NCBI GenBank assembly: GCA_964584315.1
Contig: CAZOZO010000011.1
Location: 14,079-78,078 of the forward strand
Source: CAXXOK01 sp964584315
GTDB lineage: Bacteria; Bacillota; Clostridia; Christensenellales; Aristaeellaceae
Reading direction: 5' to 3'
Length of the DNA stretch: 64,000 bases
Shown here in pieces: positions 7,908-16,598 of the stretch (position 1 is the first letter of the stretch; each line of letters begins with the position of its first letter). The position numbers and the translations under genes are program-made. The notes beneath the pieces are model-generated. The model saw nothing but the letters and a program-made list of their open reading frames with translations, was not told where the DNA came from and searched no databases.

Positions 7908-9597
7908 CCCGATCGGGAAGATATACGGATATGCACAGGACGTTACAGCCGGAAAGCTGGTTGCCTGCGAAAAGGTGAAGATGGCCTGTGCCCGGTTCCT
8001 GCTGGATCTGGAAAAAACCAAAAACCCTGAATACCCCTGGCGCTTCGATGAACGACTGGCCCTGCGGCCTATCGAGTTCATGGAGCGCTTTTTAGCGCCC
8101 ACCAAAGGTAACTACGAGCGCATGGAACTGATGCCGTGGGAATGTTTCGTGGAGGGGAACATCTACGGCTGGGTGAGCAAAGAAACCGGCCTGCGGAGGT
8201 TCCGAGAGGCGCTGATCGTGGTGGGGCGCGGCAATGGCAAAAGCACCCTGATGGCGGGCAACGCAACCTTTGGGGCCAGCAAGGACGGAGAGCGCGGCGC
8301 GGATGTGTACCTGCTGGCCAACAGCAAGGAGCAGGCCAGCATCGTGTACACCGAGTGCACAGGGCAGATCGAAGCCAGCCCCTTCCTGGCCAGCCGCTTT
8401 CGAACCCTGCGGGATGGCATCTACTATGACAAGACCAACAGCCGCATCCAGCACCGGGCCAGCGACAGCCACAAGCTGGACGGCCTGAACCCGCACATGG
8501 GGGTGTTTGATGAAATTCACGAATACCGCGACTACAAGCTGATCAACGTGATCAAGCGCGGCATGAACAAGCGCCGTCAACCGCTGGCCATCTACATCAC
8601 CACCATGGGCACGGTGCTGGAAGGCCCCCTAATGGATTACTACGCGCTGTTCACGGACGCAATGCAGGAGGGAATGCTGCCCGCCAGCGTGGCCGACCGG
8701 CTTTTCTGCTTCATCTGCGAACTGGACAGCGCGGACAACATTGAGGACCGCAGCTGTTGGGTGAAGGCTAACCCAGGCATGGGCCTGCTGCTGGACCTTG
8801 ATACGCTGAGCAACGACTGGGAGCGGTGCAAGAACATACCCCAGGAGCGCAGCGACTTCATTACCAAGCAGTTGAACGTGATGGCGGATGCGAGCGACGC
8901 GGGGTTTGTGGATATCAGCGTGCTGAACCGCAACCGTAAAACGCTGGACATGGAAAGCCTGACCGGGCGAAGCTGCTATGGCGGGTTTGACCTGAGCAGC
9001 CGTGAGGACTTCACTGCTGCCGCGCTGGAGTTTCCGCTGGACAATGGGGATACGTTCGTGCTGCAGCACAGCTGGGTGCCCAAGCGCAAGGTGGAGATGG
9101 ACAACGAAAAAATCCCCTATTACGAATGGGCGTTGCAGGGGCTATTGACGATATGCGATGGGGACTACATCCCGCAGGATGTGGTGTACCAGTGGTTCCT
9201 CGACCAGGCGAAAAAGTACGAGATCATCAGCATCGGGTACGACCCGGCCAACGCGGTATGGCTGACCCGAATGCTGGAGAGCGCGGGTTTCTGCTGCGAG
9301 GTAAAACGCCAAGGGCCCTTGACCATGAATGACCCGATGAAAGACATACGGGAAATGCTGCTGGACGGGCGGCTGATCAGCAACAACGACCCGATGCTGC
9401 GCTGGTACATGCACAATGTGCGGCTGCGCAACGACTACCGCGACCGCGACCGGGAAAACTGGATGCCGGTAAAGCGCAACCGGTACCGCAAGATCGACGG
9501 TTTCATGGCATTTTTGGACGCACACGCGGTGGCCATGCAGAAAGCGCCCATCCTGGGCGATACGGTGCCCGCGAGCGTGACGGTGTTCCGGTTTTGA
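7879..9597 (+). CDS. Phage terminase large subunit
   Basis: This 572-residue packaging motor has an N-terminal ATPase with Walker A GRGNGKST (about 117-124), Walker B MGVFDEIHE (about 209-217) and a TTMG coupling segment (about 240). The C-terminal nuclease starts at FDLSSREDFTAA (about 370), which supplies the acidic metal ligands. It pumps DNA into the prohead through the portal and cuts genome ends, here most likely at cos given the HNH partner. The ATG at 7879 has a GGAAG too close to be ideal. The TTG two codons later is also possible. Confidence 0.95.
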   Translation: MSLTNSPTADPIGKIYGYAQDVTAGKLVACEKVKMACARFLLDLEKTKNPEYPWRFDERLALRPIEFMERFLAPTKGNYERMELMPWECFVEGNIYGWVSKETGLRRFREALIVVGRGNGKSTLMAGNATFGASKDGERGADVYLLANSKEQASIVYTECTGQIEASPFLASRFRTLRDGIYYDKTNSRIQHRASDSHKLDGLNPHMGVFDEIHEYRDYKLINVIKRGMNKRRQPLAIYITTMGTVLEGPLMDYYALFTDAMQEGMLPASVADRLFCFICELDSADNIEDRSCWVKANPGMGLLLDLDTLSNDWERCKNIPQERSDFITKQLNVMADASDAGFVDISVLNRNRKTLDMESLTGRSCYGGFDLSSREDFTAAALEFPLDNGDTFVLQHSWVPKRKVEMDNEKIPYYEWALQGLLTICDGDYIPQDVVYQWFLDQAKKYEIISIGYDPANAVWLTRMLESAGFCCEVKRQGPLTMNDPMKDIREMLLDGRLISNNDPMLRWYMHNVRLRNDYRDRDRENWMPVKRNRYRKIDGFMAFLDAHAVAMQKAPILGDTVPASVTVFRF

Positions 9598-9604
9598 CCC
9601 TTCC

Positions 9605-9630
9605 AAAAGCGTCAACGTTGACGCTTTTTG
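9605..9630 (+). terminator. Hairpin after terminase
   Basis: A perfect 24-base palindrome (AAAAGCGTCAAC and its complement, 9605-9628) ends in T5. It looks like a terminator or attenuator that would separate packaging from head genes, although they are usually one late transcript. Confidence 0.55.
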
Positions 9631-9674
9631 TTTTGCCATGGCGGCCAGGTGGCTGACCGAAAGGAGTGAAACAA

Positions 9675-10859
9675 ATGTCGATCTTCCCATGGAAACGGGC
9701 CGCAAAGGCGCGCGACGAGCCCAGGGGCCCCATGACCGGCGTGTACCAGACGCGCGCCGACCGGTACATGACCGCCAGCGAAGCCATTTACGCGGCGGTA
9801 AGCCGCGTGGCCAACACCGTGGCCTGTATGCCCCTGCACCTGTACAAGGGGATGGAGCTGCAAAAGACAGATCCGCTGGAGAAGTTGATCGCCTATGCGC
9901 CCAACCCCCGCATGACTGCCTTCATGTTTCGGCTGACGATGCAGGCGTGCGTGGGCAACGAAGGCAACGCCTATGCGCTGGTCGTGCCCACCCTCGCCGG
10001 AACGGTAGCGCGGCTGGATGTGCTGGACCCAACGCGCGTGACCCCCATCCGCATGACGGATACCGGGGAGATTTGGTATAGGGTGACGCCGCCGGACAGC
10101 CCGAAGCAGTTTTGGGTGCACAACAGCGACATGATTGTGATCCGGCACATGAGCGCCAACGGCGAGCGCGGTATCAAGCCCATGGATGTGCTGCGCGGCA
10201 GCATCCAATACGACGCCGACGTGAAAACCTACACGATGGAGCAGATCAAGTCGATCAACAACTCCATCGTGCTGACGGTGCCCAACACGGGCCTGAACGA
10301 GGGACGGCGCAAAGAAATCATACGCCAGTTTTTGGACGCGTACAACGACAGCGGCCGAAGCGCCATCGTGCTGGACGGCGGCATGACCGTGGCCAACCTG
10401 AGCCGCACCCCGGTGGACAGCGATGTGCTGGGCGTGGAGAACATGACCCGCAACCGCGTGGCCACGGTGTACAACATCCCGCCCAGCCTGCTGGGCGACA
10501 CCAGCGACCGAAGCTTTGCCGACAACGAGCAGCAGATGCGCGAGCTGATGCAGTTGACCATCCTGCCGATTGTGGCGCAATGGGAAGCGGAGCTTGACCG
10601 CAAGCTTTTGACCTGGGAGCAGATCACGCAAGGGTATCACTTCCGCTTTGACATGGACGCGGTGCTGCGCGGCGACGTGAAAACCATGGCTGACAAGCAC
10701 CAGAAGGCTATCCGCGGCGGGTGGATGCGCCCCAATGAAGTGCGCGAGAAAGACAACCTGCCACCCGACCCGGATGGGGACGTGCTTCTGGGTGCCCGCG
10801 ACCTGCTGCCGCTGAAGATGATCCTTGAAGGCTTGACTGTGAAGGATAGCGGGCGGTGA
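9675..10859 (+). CDS. Phage portal protein (HK97 family)
   Basis: This 394-residue protein forms the dodecameric ring through which DNA enters and leaves the capsid. Family signatures include EAIYAAVSRVANTVACMPLHLY at the N-terminus, the NPRMTAFMF and GNAYALV segments, and VYNIPPSLLGD in the stem/wing region. The ATG at 9675 is chosen because AAGGAG is eight bases upstream. A GTG at 9666 would lie inside that SD. It is followed, as usual, by the ClpP-type prohead protease and the major capsid protein. Confidence 0.95.
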   Translation: MSIFPWKRAAKARDEPRGPMTGVYQTRADRYMTASEAIYAAVSRVANTVACMPLHLYKGMELQKTDPLEKLIAYAPNPRMTAFMFRLTMQACVGNEGNAYALVVPTLAGTVARLDVLDPTRVTPIRMTDTGEIWYRVTPPDSPKQFWVHNSDMIVIRHMSANGERGIKPMDVLRGSIQYDADVKTYTMEQIKSINNSIVLTVPNTGLNEGRRKEIIRQFLDAYNDSGRSAIVLDGGMTVANLSRTPVDSDVLGVENMTRNRVATVYNIPPSLLGDTSDRSFADNEQQMRELMQLTILPIVAQWEAELDRKLLTWEQITQGYHFRFDMDAVLRGDVKTMADKHQKAIRGGWMRPNEVREKDNLPPDPDGDVLLGARDLLPLKMILEGLTVKDSGR

Positions 10860-10893
10860 GCCGCCGGGCAATTTTGAACAAAGGAGTGAAACC

Positions 10894-11799
10894 ATGAACC
10901 ATTTCTGGGTGTTCAACCAGCTGACAGGCGACCCGGACGGCGAGCGCGAGCTTGCGCTGGACGGCGTGATCGCGGAGGAAAGCTGGTACAGCGACGATGT
11001 GACCCCCGCGGCCTTCCGTGCGGAGCTGTTGCAAGGCACCGGCAACATTGTGGTGCGCATCAACAGCCCGGGCGGCGACTGCGTGGCGGGTGCGCAGATC
11101 TACAACATGCTTTGCGAATACCCCGGCAAGGTAACCGTGCGGATCGACGGCCTTGCAGCGAGTGCGGCCAGCGTGGTAGCCATGGCGGGCGACCGCGTGA
11201 CCATGAGCCCGGTAAGCCTGATGATGATCCACAACCCGTGGACGCTGGCGATGGGCGACAGCGAATACATGCGCCAGGCGATGCAGCTGCTCGACGAAGT
11301 GAAAGAATCGATCGTGAACGCGTATGAGCTGAAAACCGCGCTGCCCCGGGCGAAAATTTCCGCGCTGATGGACGCAGAAACCTGGATGAGCAGCGGCCGC
11401 GCCCTGGAGCTGGGTTTTGCGGACGATGTGTGCAAGCCCGCGAAGAAGAACAGCGCCGCCGCCCCCGATGAGGAGGACGACCCCGACAAGGACAATGCGC
11501 TGACCGGCAAGACTGGCGCAAATCAGGCACCGCGGTTTGCCTACGCCATGCACGGCGTGGACAACGCTGCCGTGATGAAGGCGCTGGCCAAGGTGCGGGG
11601 CTCGGCCCCGGAGAGCGGCGCGCAGGCGGCCACAACTGGGTTTAGCCCGGGCGCAAGCCCTAGCTTCCTTACGCATACCCACGGCCTTCACCCCGCCGCC
11701 CAACCGTTTGGCGGCGTGCCCACAGCCCATGATGCGGCGACCGACCGCGACAAAGCCAGCTTTGCGCTGGCGCTGGCGCAGGCCGACGCCAGCCTGTGA
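10894..11799 (+). CDS. ClpP-like prohead maturation protease
   Basis: This 301-residue serine protease is of ClpP fold. The sequence shows INSPGGD (57-62), the nucleophile in GLAASAASVV (Ser90) and the catalytic His in MMIHNPW (His113). The last 100 residues are a low-complexity acidic and Ala/Pro-rich tail, which may act as a scaffold because no separate scaffold gene is present. It should cleave the N-terminal delta domain of the capsid protein during head maturation. The SD is AAGGAG. Confidence 0.93.
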   Translation: MNHFWVFNQLTGDPDGERELALDGVIAEESWYSDDVTPAAFRAELLQGTGNIVVRINSPGGDCVAGAQIYNMLCEYPGKVTVRIDGLAASAASVVAMAGDRVTMSPVSLMMIHNPWTLAMGDSEYMRQAMQLLDEVKESIVNAYELKTALPRAKISALMDAETWMSSGRALELGFADDVCKPAKKNSAAAPDEEDDPDKDNALTGKTGANQAPRFAYAMHGVDNAAVMKALAKVRGSAPESGAQAATTGFSPGASPSFLTHTHGLHPAAQPFGGVPTAHDAATDRDKASFALALAQADASL

Positions 11800-11823
11800 C
11801 CCACAAAAAGGAGGGAACCCCCA

Positions 11824-13080
11824 ATGGAAAACCTGACCCAGCTGAAGGATACCCTGAAGAACCTGCAAAACGAGATGCGCACGCTCGTGGCCAGCGGCCA
11901 GGCGCTGCTTGCCAACCAGGCCGCGACCCCCGCCCAGTTGACCGAGCACACCGGCAAGATGGGCGCCCTGCAGGCGCGCATCGACCTGACCCGCGCGACC
12001 ATCAGCCAGGAGGAAGCCGGTCAGCAGACCGCGCTGCCCGCGCAGGCGGCCACCAAGGGCGGCCGCGTGGTGGCCATGCGCAAGAGCAACGAGTACGCGC
12101 AGGCGTTTGCCTATGCCATCCGCAACCGGCTGAACCCCGCCAACCCTTGCCCGGACCCGAGCCTGAGCGTGCTGTATGATGTGCTGACCGAAAGCGGCGG
12201 CACCCCTGCGGGCAGCGATGGCGGCTTCCTGGTGCCGGACGATGTGCAGACGCAGATCAACGAGCGCCTGCGCCAGCTGAACCCCCTGCGCGACCTGTTT
12301 ACGGTGGAGCCGACCAGCACCAGCAAGGGCACCCGCATCGTGGATACCGACCCCACCACGGGCCTTACCCAGCTGGATGGCGAAGCGCCCGCTGCTGGCG
12401 TGCCGGAGGATGACCAGCCCAGCTTTGCGCCGGTCAACTATTCGCTGAATACCTATGGCCTGATCGTGCCGGTAAGCCGCGAGCTGGCCGCCGATGAAAC
12501 GGCCAACCTGTTTGGCTACCTCGCCCGGTGGTACACCAAGAAGCAGGTGATTACCGAGAACAAGCTGCTGAAGGCGGCGCTGGAGTTGCTGACGAGCCAG
12601 AACATCACCGATGAGGATGACCAGAACGCCATCATGCAGCTGCGCAGCATCCTGAACATGGCGCTGGACCCGGCCATCAGCCAGACGGCCAGCATTCTGA
12701 CCAACCAGAGCGGTTTTGACTTTTTGGACAGCATCACCGACAGCACCGGCCGCCCGCTGCTGCAGCCCGACCCTGCGACCGGCACGCCGATGCTGCTGAA
12801 AACCCATGCGGTGAAGGTGATGAGCAACCGCACCTTCCCCAACCGTGTGGTGACCACGACCGGCGCGACCAAGGGCGACTACTACCCCATCTATGTGGGC
12901 GACTTCAAGCAGTATGCCACGCTGTTTGAGCGGATGCCGCTGGAGTTCGTTTCCACCGACGTGGGCGGCGACGCCTTCAAGAAAAACCGCATCGATGTGC
13001 GTGGCATCAGTCGCCTTGGCGTGACCCGCTTTGACACCGAAGCCGTGGTGCGGCGCGAGATCTTCATTCCCGCGGTGTAA
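11824..13080 (+). CDS. Phage major capsid protein (HK97 fold)
   Basis: This 418-residue protein has a helical delta region (about 1-85) that the upstream protease should remove, then the HK97 body starting near GGTPAGSDGGFLVP at about 120. The P-domain and A-loop order is normal (LTQLDGEAP, YGLIVPVSRELAADE), and it ends in FDTEAVVRREIFIPAV. A strong AGGAGGG site precedes the ATG. It assembles the icosahedral shell. Confidence 0.96.
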   Translation: MENLTQLKDTLKNLQNEMRTLVASGQALLANQAATPAQLTEHTGKMGALQARIDLTRATISQEEAGQQTALPAQAATKGGRVVAMRKSNEYAQAFAYAIRNRLNPANPCPDPSLSVLYDVLTESGGTPAGSDGGFLVPDDVQTQINERLRQLNPLRDLFTVEPTSTSKGTRIVDTDPTTGLTQLDGEAPAAGVPEDDQPSFAPVNYSLNTYGLIVPVSRELAADETANLFGYLARWYTKKQVITENKLLKAALELLTSQNITDEDDQNAIMQLRSILNMALDPAISQTASILTNQSGFDFLDSITDSTGRPLLQPDPATGTPMLLKTHAVKVMSNRTFPNRVVTTTGATKGDYYPIYVGDFKQYATLFERMPLEFVSTDVGGDAFKKNRIDVRGISRLGVTRFDTEAVVRREIFIPAV

Positions 13081-13120
13081 GCGGCTGGCCTGAACCCAGC
13101 GGAAAGGAGAGCCTGACCCC

Positions 13121-13363
13121 ATGAACGCAACGAAAAACTACACCGGCCGCAACGGCAGCCAGACGGTGATCGGCGGCGAGCTGCGCGTGAAAGCCGGAGC
13201 AAAGCTGGTGCTGGAGGCGGGCGCCACGATTACCGGGCTGCCCACGGCGGATTCCATGCAGGACGCAAACGGCGACGTAAGCACTGTGGCTGCGCTGCGT
13301 GCGGAGCACAATGCACTGCTGGCAAAGCTGCGTGCCGCCGGACTGATGGCCGCGGGCGAGTAA
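13121..13363 (+). CDS. Head fibre / capsid decoration protein
   Basis: This 80-residue protein reads KNYTGRNGSQTVIGGELRVK, then a Gly/Ala-rich part and a helical end (LRAEHNALLAKLRAAGLM). That pattern (beta N-terminus ending in 'GLPTAD', C-terminal coiled helix) is typical of the head-fibre proteins that follow capsid genes in clostridial siphophages. These decorate the capsid surface. Clear AAGGAGAG SD. Confidence 0.7.
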   Translation: MNATKNYTGRNGSQTVIGGELRVKAGAKLVLEAGATITGLPTADSMQDANGDVSTVAALRAEHNALLAKLRAAGLMAAGE

Positions 13364-13372
13364 ACCCCAAAT

Positions 13373-13403
13373 GTGGGCGCGCACCAAGGCGGTGCGCGCC
13401 CAC
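13373..13403 (+). other. Strong intercistronic hairpin
   Basis: A perfect 13-bp stem (13373-13385 with 13391-13403) has a 5-base AAGGC loop and no U-tract. It lies between the head-fibre gene and the next cistron. It probably stabilises the 3' end of the abundant capsid mRNA rather than terminating transcription. Confidence 0.6.
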
Positions 13404-13427
13404 AGAAGCAACAGGAGGAATTTCTCC

Positions 13428-13694
13428 ATGGTGAACCTTGTGGCGGAAACCTATCAAAACCCCAGTATGCCGCTGTACATCGCACTGGACACAGGCGAGC
13501 GGCGCAATGTGGCCAACGTGAACGCGAGCCTGCGGGGCGCCAAGGGCGTGAGCATCAACGTGGATGTGGCCGACCCCGAGCTGTGCGCCGCGAACCTTGA
13601 CACCATCACCAGCGCGGTGATGGGCTTTGTGGAAAACGTGTTTGCGCAGGCGGCGGCGCTGGGCGTGCCCGTGGCCGGTGCGACGAACGCGTAA
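13428..13694 (+). CDS. Hypothetical phage structural protein
   Basis: This 88-residue protein starts at the ATG after AGGAGGAATTT. It is rich in short beta segments (MPLYIALDTGERRNVANVN, SINVDVADPEL) and ends in a small-residue helix. It lies in the head-completion block, directly after the capsid and its fibre. I do not recognise a family. A decoration or head-joining role is possible from position only. Confidence 0.6.
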   Translation: MVNLVAETYQNPSMPLYIALDTGERRNVANVNASLRGAKGVSINVDVADPELCAANLDTITSAVMGFVENVFAQAAALGVPVAGATNA

Positions 13695-13707
13695 AGGAGG
13701 GTGCCCC

Positions 13708-13893
13708 ATGGCGCAGACCTACCGAACGACCAGGGCCATCACGGTGCGGGGATGCAGGTACGAAAAGGGCGTGACCTACACGCCTGAAAGCGAGGATGAA
13801 GCCTTGCAGCTTACGCACCTGCACCTGATTGAGCGCGTGCACCCGCCCGACACGGGGCAACAGGAGGTGAAACCGGATGGCGGCAACCATTGA
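13708..13893 (+). CDS. Small hypothetical phage head protein
   Basis: A 61-residue protein with a good AAGGAGGGTG SD and ATG at 13708. It reads TTRAITVRGCRYEKGVTYTP, a small beta-barrel-like pattern, then ends in a helix. It overlaps the head-tail connector gene by 17 bases, so it is translated with it. Proteins of this size at this place are common and mostly uncharacterised. Confidence 0.6.
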   Translation: MAQTYRTTRAITVRGCRYEKGVTYTPESEDEALQLTHLHLIERVHPPDTGQQEVKPDGGNH

Positions 13894-14158
13894 CGGCCTG
13901 AAAGGCTTTGCGGGCACCGACCCCAACGTGGCGGACACGACCCTGCAGCTGTGCATGGACGCGGCCATCTGCTGGCTGAGCGCCGCGGGGGTGAAGCCCC
14001 GAACCGGCGACGCTTCCTACGACCTGGCCGTGTACCGGCTGGCCACCCACTACTACGACACCCGTGGCAACCAGGAGGCGGCCAAAGACGACGTGCCGCC
14101 CACCGTGATCAGCCTGATGCACCAGCTGCGTAGCGCGCCGGAGGCGGTGAGCGAATGA
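13877..14158 (+). CDS. Phage head-tail connector protein (gp6-like)
   Basis: A 93-residue, all-helical protein (DTTLQLCMDAAICWLSAAGV, then YDLAVYRLATHYYDTRG) with the size and layout of HK97 gp6/DUF3199-type connectors. These add a ring below the portal after packaging. It overlaps its upstream neighbour and shares ATGA with the downstream head-closure gene. Confidence 0.75.
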   Translation: MAATIDGLKGFAGTDPNVADTTLQLCMDAAICWLSAAGVKPRTGDASYDLAVYRLATHYYDTRGNQEAAKDDVPPTVISLMHQLRSAPEAVSE

Positions 14159-14511
14159 ACGCCGGAGAGCTGCGGCACCTGATTACCCTGCAAGAGCCAG
14201 ACGGGGCCGCCACGGACGACGAGGGCAACGCAGTGCGCGTGTACAAGCAGGTATGCAACACCATGGCCGCCATCAAGGACGTGAGCGGGCGCGACTTTTA
14301 CGAAGCGGCCGCCCGCCAGATGGAAAACGTGGTGACCTTCACCATCCGCTGGCGGGACGGGCTGCGCAACGACATGCAGATCGTGTATGGCGGCACGGTG
14401 TACGACATTGTGCAGATCAACCACTTGGGGTACCGGCGCGACTGGACGCAGATCAAGGCGCGGATCCGGCAGCCGCAGGGAAGCGAGGTGAGCGCGCATG
14501 GCTATCTTTGA
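14155..14511 (+). CDS. Head-closure (head-tail adaptor, SPP1 gp16-like) protein
   Basis: This 118-residue protein starts MNAGELRHLITLQEPDGAATDD, the standard beginning of the head-closure family (a 'GxLrhrItiq' strand). It has a conserved ARQMENVVTFTIRWRDGL middle and a C-terminal IVQINHLGYRRDWTQIKA strand. It seals the head after packaging and forms the tail dock. ATGA overlaps on the left and 14 bases overlap on the right show translational coupling. Confidence 0.85.
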   Translation: MNAGELRHLITLQEPDGAATDDEGNAVRVYKQVCNTMAAIKDVSGRDFYEAAARQMENVVTFTIRWRDGLRNDMQIVYGGTVYDIVQINHLGYRRDWTQIKARIRQPQGSEVSAHGYL

Positions 14512-14899
14512 GGTACTTGGTTTTGATGAAGCTATATTGGAACTTGAAAAGGCCAAGGACGGGTTCGAGGAACGAGCCAAGGAAGCCGTGCAGGCAGGCG
14601 GGCTGGTAGCCGCCAACCTGCTGTACGAAGCAGCGCCGCACCGAAGCGGCGCGATGCGCCAGAGCTTCAAGATGACGGCACCTGCCCGCAACGTGGAGGA
14701 CGGCATCTACGTGGATGTGTACCCGGCGGGCACCCAGCCCAACGGCCCCAGCAAGAAAGCCAGCAACGAGGAAGTTGCCTTTGTGAACGAATACGGCAGC
14801 AGCAAGCAGGAAGCCAGACCGTTTATGCGCCCCACCATCGAGAACCACGCGGATGCGATTACCGCCGCCATGGCTGCGGTGTTGGTAGGGGAGGAATGA
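14498..14899 (+). CDS. HK97 gp10-like tail-joining / neck protein
   Basis: This 133-residue protein has the gp10 family pattern: GLVAANLLYEAAPHRSGAMR, then VDVYPAGTQPNG and FVNEYGSSKQEARPFMRPTI near the C-terminus. Members sit between head closure and tail terminator and help join head and tail. The start codon lies inside the previous gene. Confidence 0.88.
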   Translation: MAIFEVLGFDEAILELEKAKDGFEERAKEAVQAGGLVAANLLYEAAPHRSGAMRQSFKMTAPARNVEDGIYVDVYPAGTQPNGPSKKASNEEVAFVNEYGSSKQEARPFMRPTIENHADAITAAMAAVLVGEE

Positions 14900-14902
14900 C
14901 GC

Positions 14903-15235
14903 ATGGGTGTGAACGCAACCCTGAAAAGTGCCCTTGCTCCGCTTCCGTGGCCAAGCAGCCAGCACCCTGCCGCAAACGCAACCGACCCGCTCTACCTGAC
15001 CTGGCAGGAGCTTTCGCTCTCCCCCACGGACTACGCCAGCAATGCACCGCTGCGCACCAGCTACATGGTGCAGGTGAATATCTTCAGCCGCACGCCCGTG
15101 AAGGACGCACAGCTGCGCAGCGTGCTGGACGCGCTGCAGGCTGGAGGCGTGACCGTGCAATACGCCGGGCCGCGCAACTACGAGGACGACACCAAGCTGT
15201 ACCACATCCCCATTACCTGCCGGTGGCAGGAATAA
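14903..15235 (+). CDS. Tail terminator / tail completion protein
   Basis: This 110-residue protein has a helical start and a beta-rich body (YMVQVNIFSRTPVKDAQLRS, then a final ITCRWQE strand). It matches the general pattern of gpU/gp17-like tail terminators that cap the tail tube and set its end. Position directly before the major tail protein supports this. The ATG is three bases after the gp10-like stop. Confidence 0.72.
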   Translation: MGVNATLKSALAPLPWPSSQHPAANATDPLYLTWQELSLSPTDYASNAPLRTSYMVQVNIFSRTPVKDAQLRSVLDALQAGGVTVQYAGPRNYEDDTKLYHIPITCRWQE

Positions 15236-15274
15236 CCCCCTGGCGCGCCCGTGCGCGCGGAAAGGAGAACCCTT

Positions 15275-15871
15275 ATGCCCGAAACCGTGATGAAACCCGG
15301 TTACTTTTACGGTATCGCGGACGTGTACATCGCCTTCATGACCACACCGGATGCGGTGGGTACCGCGCCCGTATACGGCGCCCCGCAGGTGCTGGGCAAA
15401 AGCATCGAGATAGGCCTGAAACCCCGCTACCGTGAGGGCAGGCTGGACGCCAGCAACACGGTGGTGCGCCGCAAAAAGAAGATTGACGGCTACGACGCGA
15501 CCCTGAACCTGGACGACATCCCTGCCGCACTGCAGGCGACCATGTTCGCCCGCACGACCGACGCCAAGGGCGTGCAAATCCTCAGCGGCGATGCGGACCC
15601 CGCCAAGTGCGCGCTGGGCCTTTGCTTCACGCGTGACAACGGCCACAAGGAACTGTGGTGGCTCTACAAAGGCGAGTTTTACGAGCCGGAAAAGAGCGGC
15701 AAGACCGACAGCGACAAGATCGAGTACCAGACGCCCAAGGTGGAAGGCGCGTTTGACCGCCGCATCAATGACCACCAGCTGTGCGCCATTCTGGATGAGG
15801 ACAGCGCCACAGCCGACGCCGCTACCGCTGCCAGCTGGTTTGCCGAGGTGTACGAAACCGCTGCCGCGTAA
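15275..15871 (+). CDS. Phage major tail tube protein (phi13-type)
   Basis: This 198-residue protein forms the stacked hexamers of the tail tube. The sequence shows KSIEIGLKPRYREGRLDASN and KKKIDGYDATLNLDDIP near the N-terminus and a SDKIEYQTPKVEGAFDRRIN strand pair near the C-terminus, the usual phi13/TP901-like order. The start at 15275 follows AAAGGAGA. A strong hairpin follows it. Confidence 0.88.
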   Translation: MPETVMKPGYFYGIADVYIAFMTTPDAVGTAPVYGAPQVLGKSIEIGLKPRYREGRLDASNTVVRRKKKIDGYDATLNLDDIPAALQATMFARTTDAKGVQILSGDADPAKCALGLCFTRDNGHKELWWLYKGEFYEPEKSGKTDSDKIEYQTPKVEGAFDRRINDHQLCAILDEDSATADAATAASWFAEVYETAAA

Positions 15872-15882
15872 CGCGGTAGGCA

Positions 15883-15918
15883 CAACCATGGCCGGGCTGA
15901 TGTGCCCGGCCATGGTTG
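15883..15918 (+). other. Intercistronic hairpin after major tail gene
   Basis: A perfect 15-bp stem (15883-15897 with 15904-15918) with a 6-base loop and no U-run. It probably protects the highly expressed tail-tube mRNA and lowers read-through to the chaperone genes. Confidence 0.6.
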
Positions 15919-15939
15919 CCTGAATGAAGGAGGATCGCC

Positions 15940-16404
15940 ATGCAGGATAACGTTTTGAAGATGAACCCAGCCGCGGCCAAAACGGAAACCCCCGCACCCG
16001 CCCCTGTGGTGGGGGATGCGCGCGGCCGGGACATTGCCGCGCCAGAAATGACCGTGACCCTGAACGGCACACGGTACGTGCTGAAATTCAACAACAAGGC
16101 CGCGCGTGTGTGCGAGGACGTATACGCCGAGCAGTACGGGCGCGACGTGGGCTATTATGCCATCCTGAAAGAGGCATCGCGCTTCATGCACCGCGCGCTG
16201 ATGGCGCTGTACTACGGCGCGCTGATTGGCGGCGGCGCGGACGTAAGCTGGGCGCAGTTTGACGAACAGTTTACCATCAGCGAGATCGAGGGTGTGTCCG
16301 AAGCGCTGATGCGGGCCATTGCGCAGGCGCTGCCGGAGCACGACGCAAAAAACGCGCTCTCCACGCCGCGGAAGAAGAAGGGCATTTTCCGTGGGCGTGG
16401 ATGA
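15940..16404 (+). CDS. Tail assembly chaperone (gpG-like)
   Basis: A 154-residue chaperone with a charged N-terminal stretch, a beta hairpin (EMTVTLNGTRYVLKFNNKAA) and a helical core (YYAILKEASRFMHRALMALY). It coats the tape-measure protein before tube assembly. Its final part contains a slippery heptamer (A AAA AAC, 16347-16353), so a fraction of ribosomes should produce a longer gpGT-like form. SD AAGGAGG. Confidence 0.8.
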   Translation: MQDNVLKMNPAAAKTETPAPAPVVGDARGRDIAAPEMTVTLNGTRYVLKFNNKAARVCEDVYAEQYGRDVGYYAILKEASRFMHRALMALYYGALIGGGADVSWAQFDEQFTISEIEGVSEALMRAIAQALPEHDAKNALSTPRKKKGIFRGRG

Positions 16405-16577
16405 TGTTCCACGCGCTTGACCTGGGCATTGGCGCGCGTGAATTTTGGGCGATGAGCCCGCGCGCGGTGCTGCTGATACAGGCCGAGCTGGTGGCCGTGA
16501 AGGGCGGCGACACCAAGGCTGGCGGTCGAGCGACGGAGCCCATCCGGCTGCGACTGGCGGATTTGCCAAGGCCGTAG
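16353..16577 (+). CDS. gpT-like extension of the tail chaperone made by -1 frameshift
   Basis: After the A AAA AAC site the -1 frame is open for 74 codons to the TAG at 16575-16577. It encodes a tryptophan-rich helix (FPWAWMMFHALDLGIGAREF) followed by RAVLLIQAEL and a basic tail, the usual character of the T part of siphophage chaperones. The fused product would be about 212 residues. An ATG-ATG at 16401-16406 could also give a 58-residue free form by restart at the overlapping stop. Confidence 0.7.
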   Translation, partial: RALHAAEEEGHFPWAWMMFHALDLGIGAREFWAMSPRAVLLIQAELVAVKGGDTKAGGRATEPIRLRLADLPRP

Positions 16578-16598
16578 GGATGGAATTAACTGGGGCAA

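Noticed and set aside
9612..13122. Large antisense frames opposite portal, protease and capsid genes
   Set aside because: They mirror well-identified structural genes and have low-complexity Arg/His/Gly composition.
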